DNA of 64,000 nucleotides from Mesorhizobium sp. Its GTDB lineage: Bacteria > Pseudomonadota > Alphaproteobacteria > Rhizobiales > Rhizobiaceae. The stretch spans positions 1 to 64,000 of the forward strand of contig NZ_JANJTZ010000045.1 of the NCBI RefSeq assembly GCF_024710845.1. Reading direction: 5' to 3'. This document shows, piece after piece, positions 63,934 to 64,000 of this stretch; position 1 is the first letter of the stretch; each line of letters starts with the position of its first letter. The position numbers and the translations under genes are program-made. The notes beneath the pieces were generated by a model, which was not told where the DNA came from, did not search any database, and worked only from the letters and a program-made list of their open reading frames with translations.

Positions 63934-63950
63934 TTAACTCTCACCTAATG
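63934..63950 (+). promoter_or_regulatory. candidate T7-class phage promoter
   Basis: TTAACTCTCACCTAATG shares TTAAC and CTCAC with the T3 promoter core and is almost identical to the site at 60123 (TTAACTC-x-CACC-x-AA). It lies 2 bp after the polymerase-like gene stop. The remaining window (63951-64000) holds nothing more that I can identify. Confidence 0.45.
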
Positions 63951-64000
63951 CCCCCTCCGGCGTCTCCTCCTGGGGCTGCTTTAGGTCGAGACATCAGGCG

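Overview
The window is GC-rich alphaproteobacterial chromosome, most like order Rhizobiales and the Mesorhizobium/Phyllobacteriaceae side of it. The clues are a phosphatidylcholine synthase (Pcs), a BA14K lectin-like protein, an IalB-family protein, the Rhizobiales-type gene neighbours of gyrA-coaD, queA-tgt, recG/sdhE/mfd and glmU-glmS, and short palindromic repeats typical of these genomes. This assignment is inferred from gene content; no rRNA gene is present to confirm it.

Layout. 1-2.5 kb holds two transposase remnants (IS110-type at the edge, a frameshifted IS5-type at 1992-2235) around MarC and CPBP membrane proteins. 2.5-12.5 kb is core: a VOC/AraC divergent pair, gyrA, coaD, two cyclophilins, queA-tgt and small envelope proteins. 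12.4-16.8 kb carries a stand-alone AsnC ligand-binding protein and then the conserved peptide-modification cluster of circularly permuted ATP-grasp, alpha-E protein, transglutaminase and Anbu-type proteasome-like protease. 16.8-22 kb has a PLP decarboxylase, a GlpR-type regulator, glpK, BA14K and a lysine/alanine-rich histone-like protein, ending at tRNA-Lys(TTT).

A 5.5 kb island (22170-27688) is inserted in that tRNA. It is bounded by a perfect 45 bp repeat of the tRNA 3' half and contains an 18 bp motif near each end. It carries two secreted M23-type peptidases in convergent orientation, small exported or unknown proteins, a methyltransferase, a phage tail-like fragment and an N-terminally shortened tyrosine integrase. 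One M23 gene sits behind a 15-G run.

27.8-59 kb is again core: ccdA, an EamA transporter, glmU, glmS, DUF502, recG, sdhE, mfd, a DsbA-like protein, a YejA-like binding protein, IalB, hspQ, an AEC transporter, a UbiH-family hydroxylase, pcs, a quinone reductase, a four-gene BMP-type nucleoside ABC operon, an acyltransferase, a GST, rimO, DUF924 and a Kef-type antiporter.

59.4-64 kb is a decaying phage-derived region. It starts with the C-terminal tail of a T7-type single-subunit RNA polymerase. It then has short repeats and sequences resembling T3/T7-class promoters, a frameshifted internal-virion-like gene, an unknown 199-residue protein with a possible RNase H-like outline, and a frameshifted protein with family-A polymerase palm motifs. 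This segment and the tRNA-Lys island are the least ordinary parts of the window.
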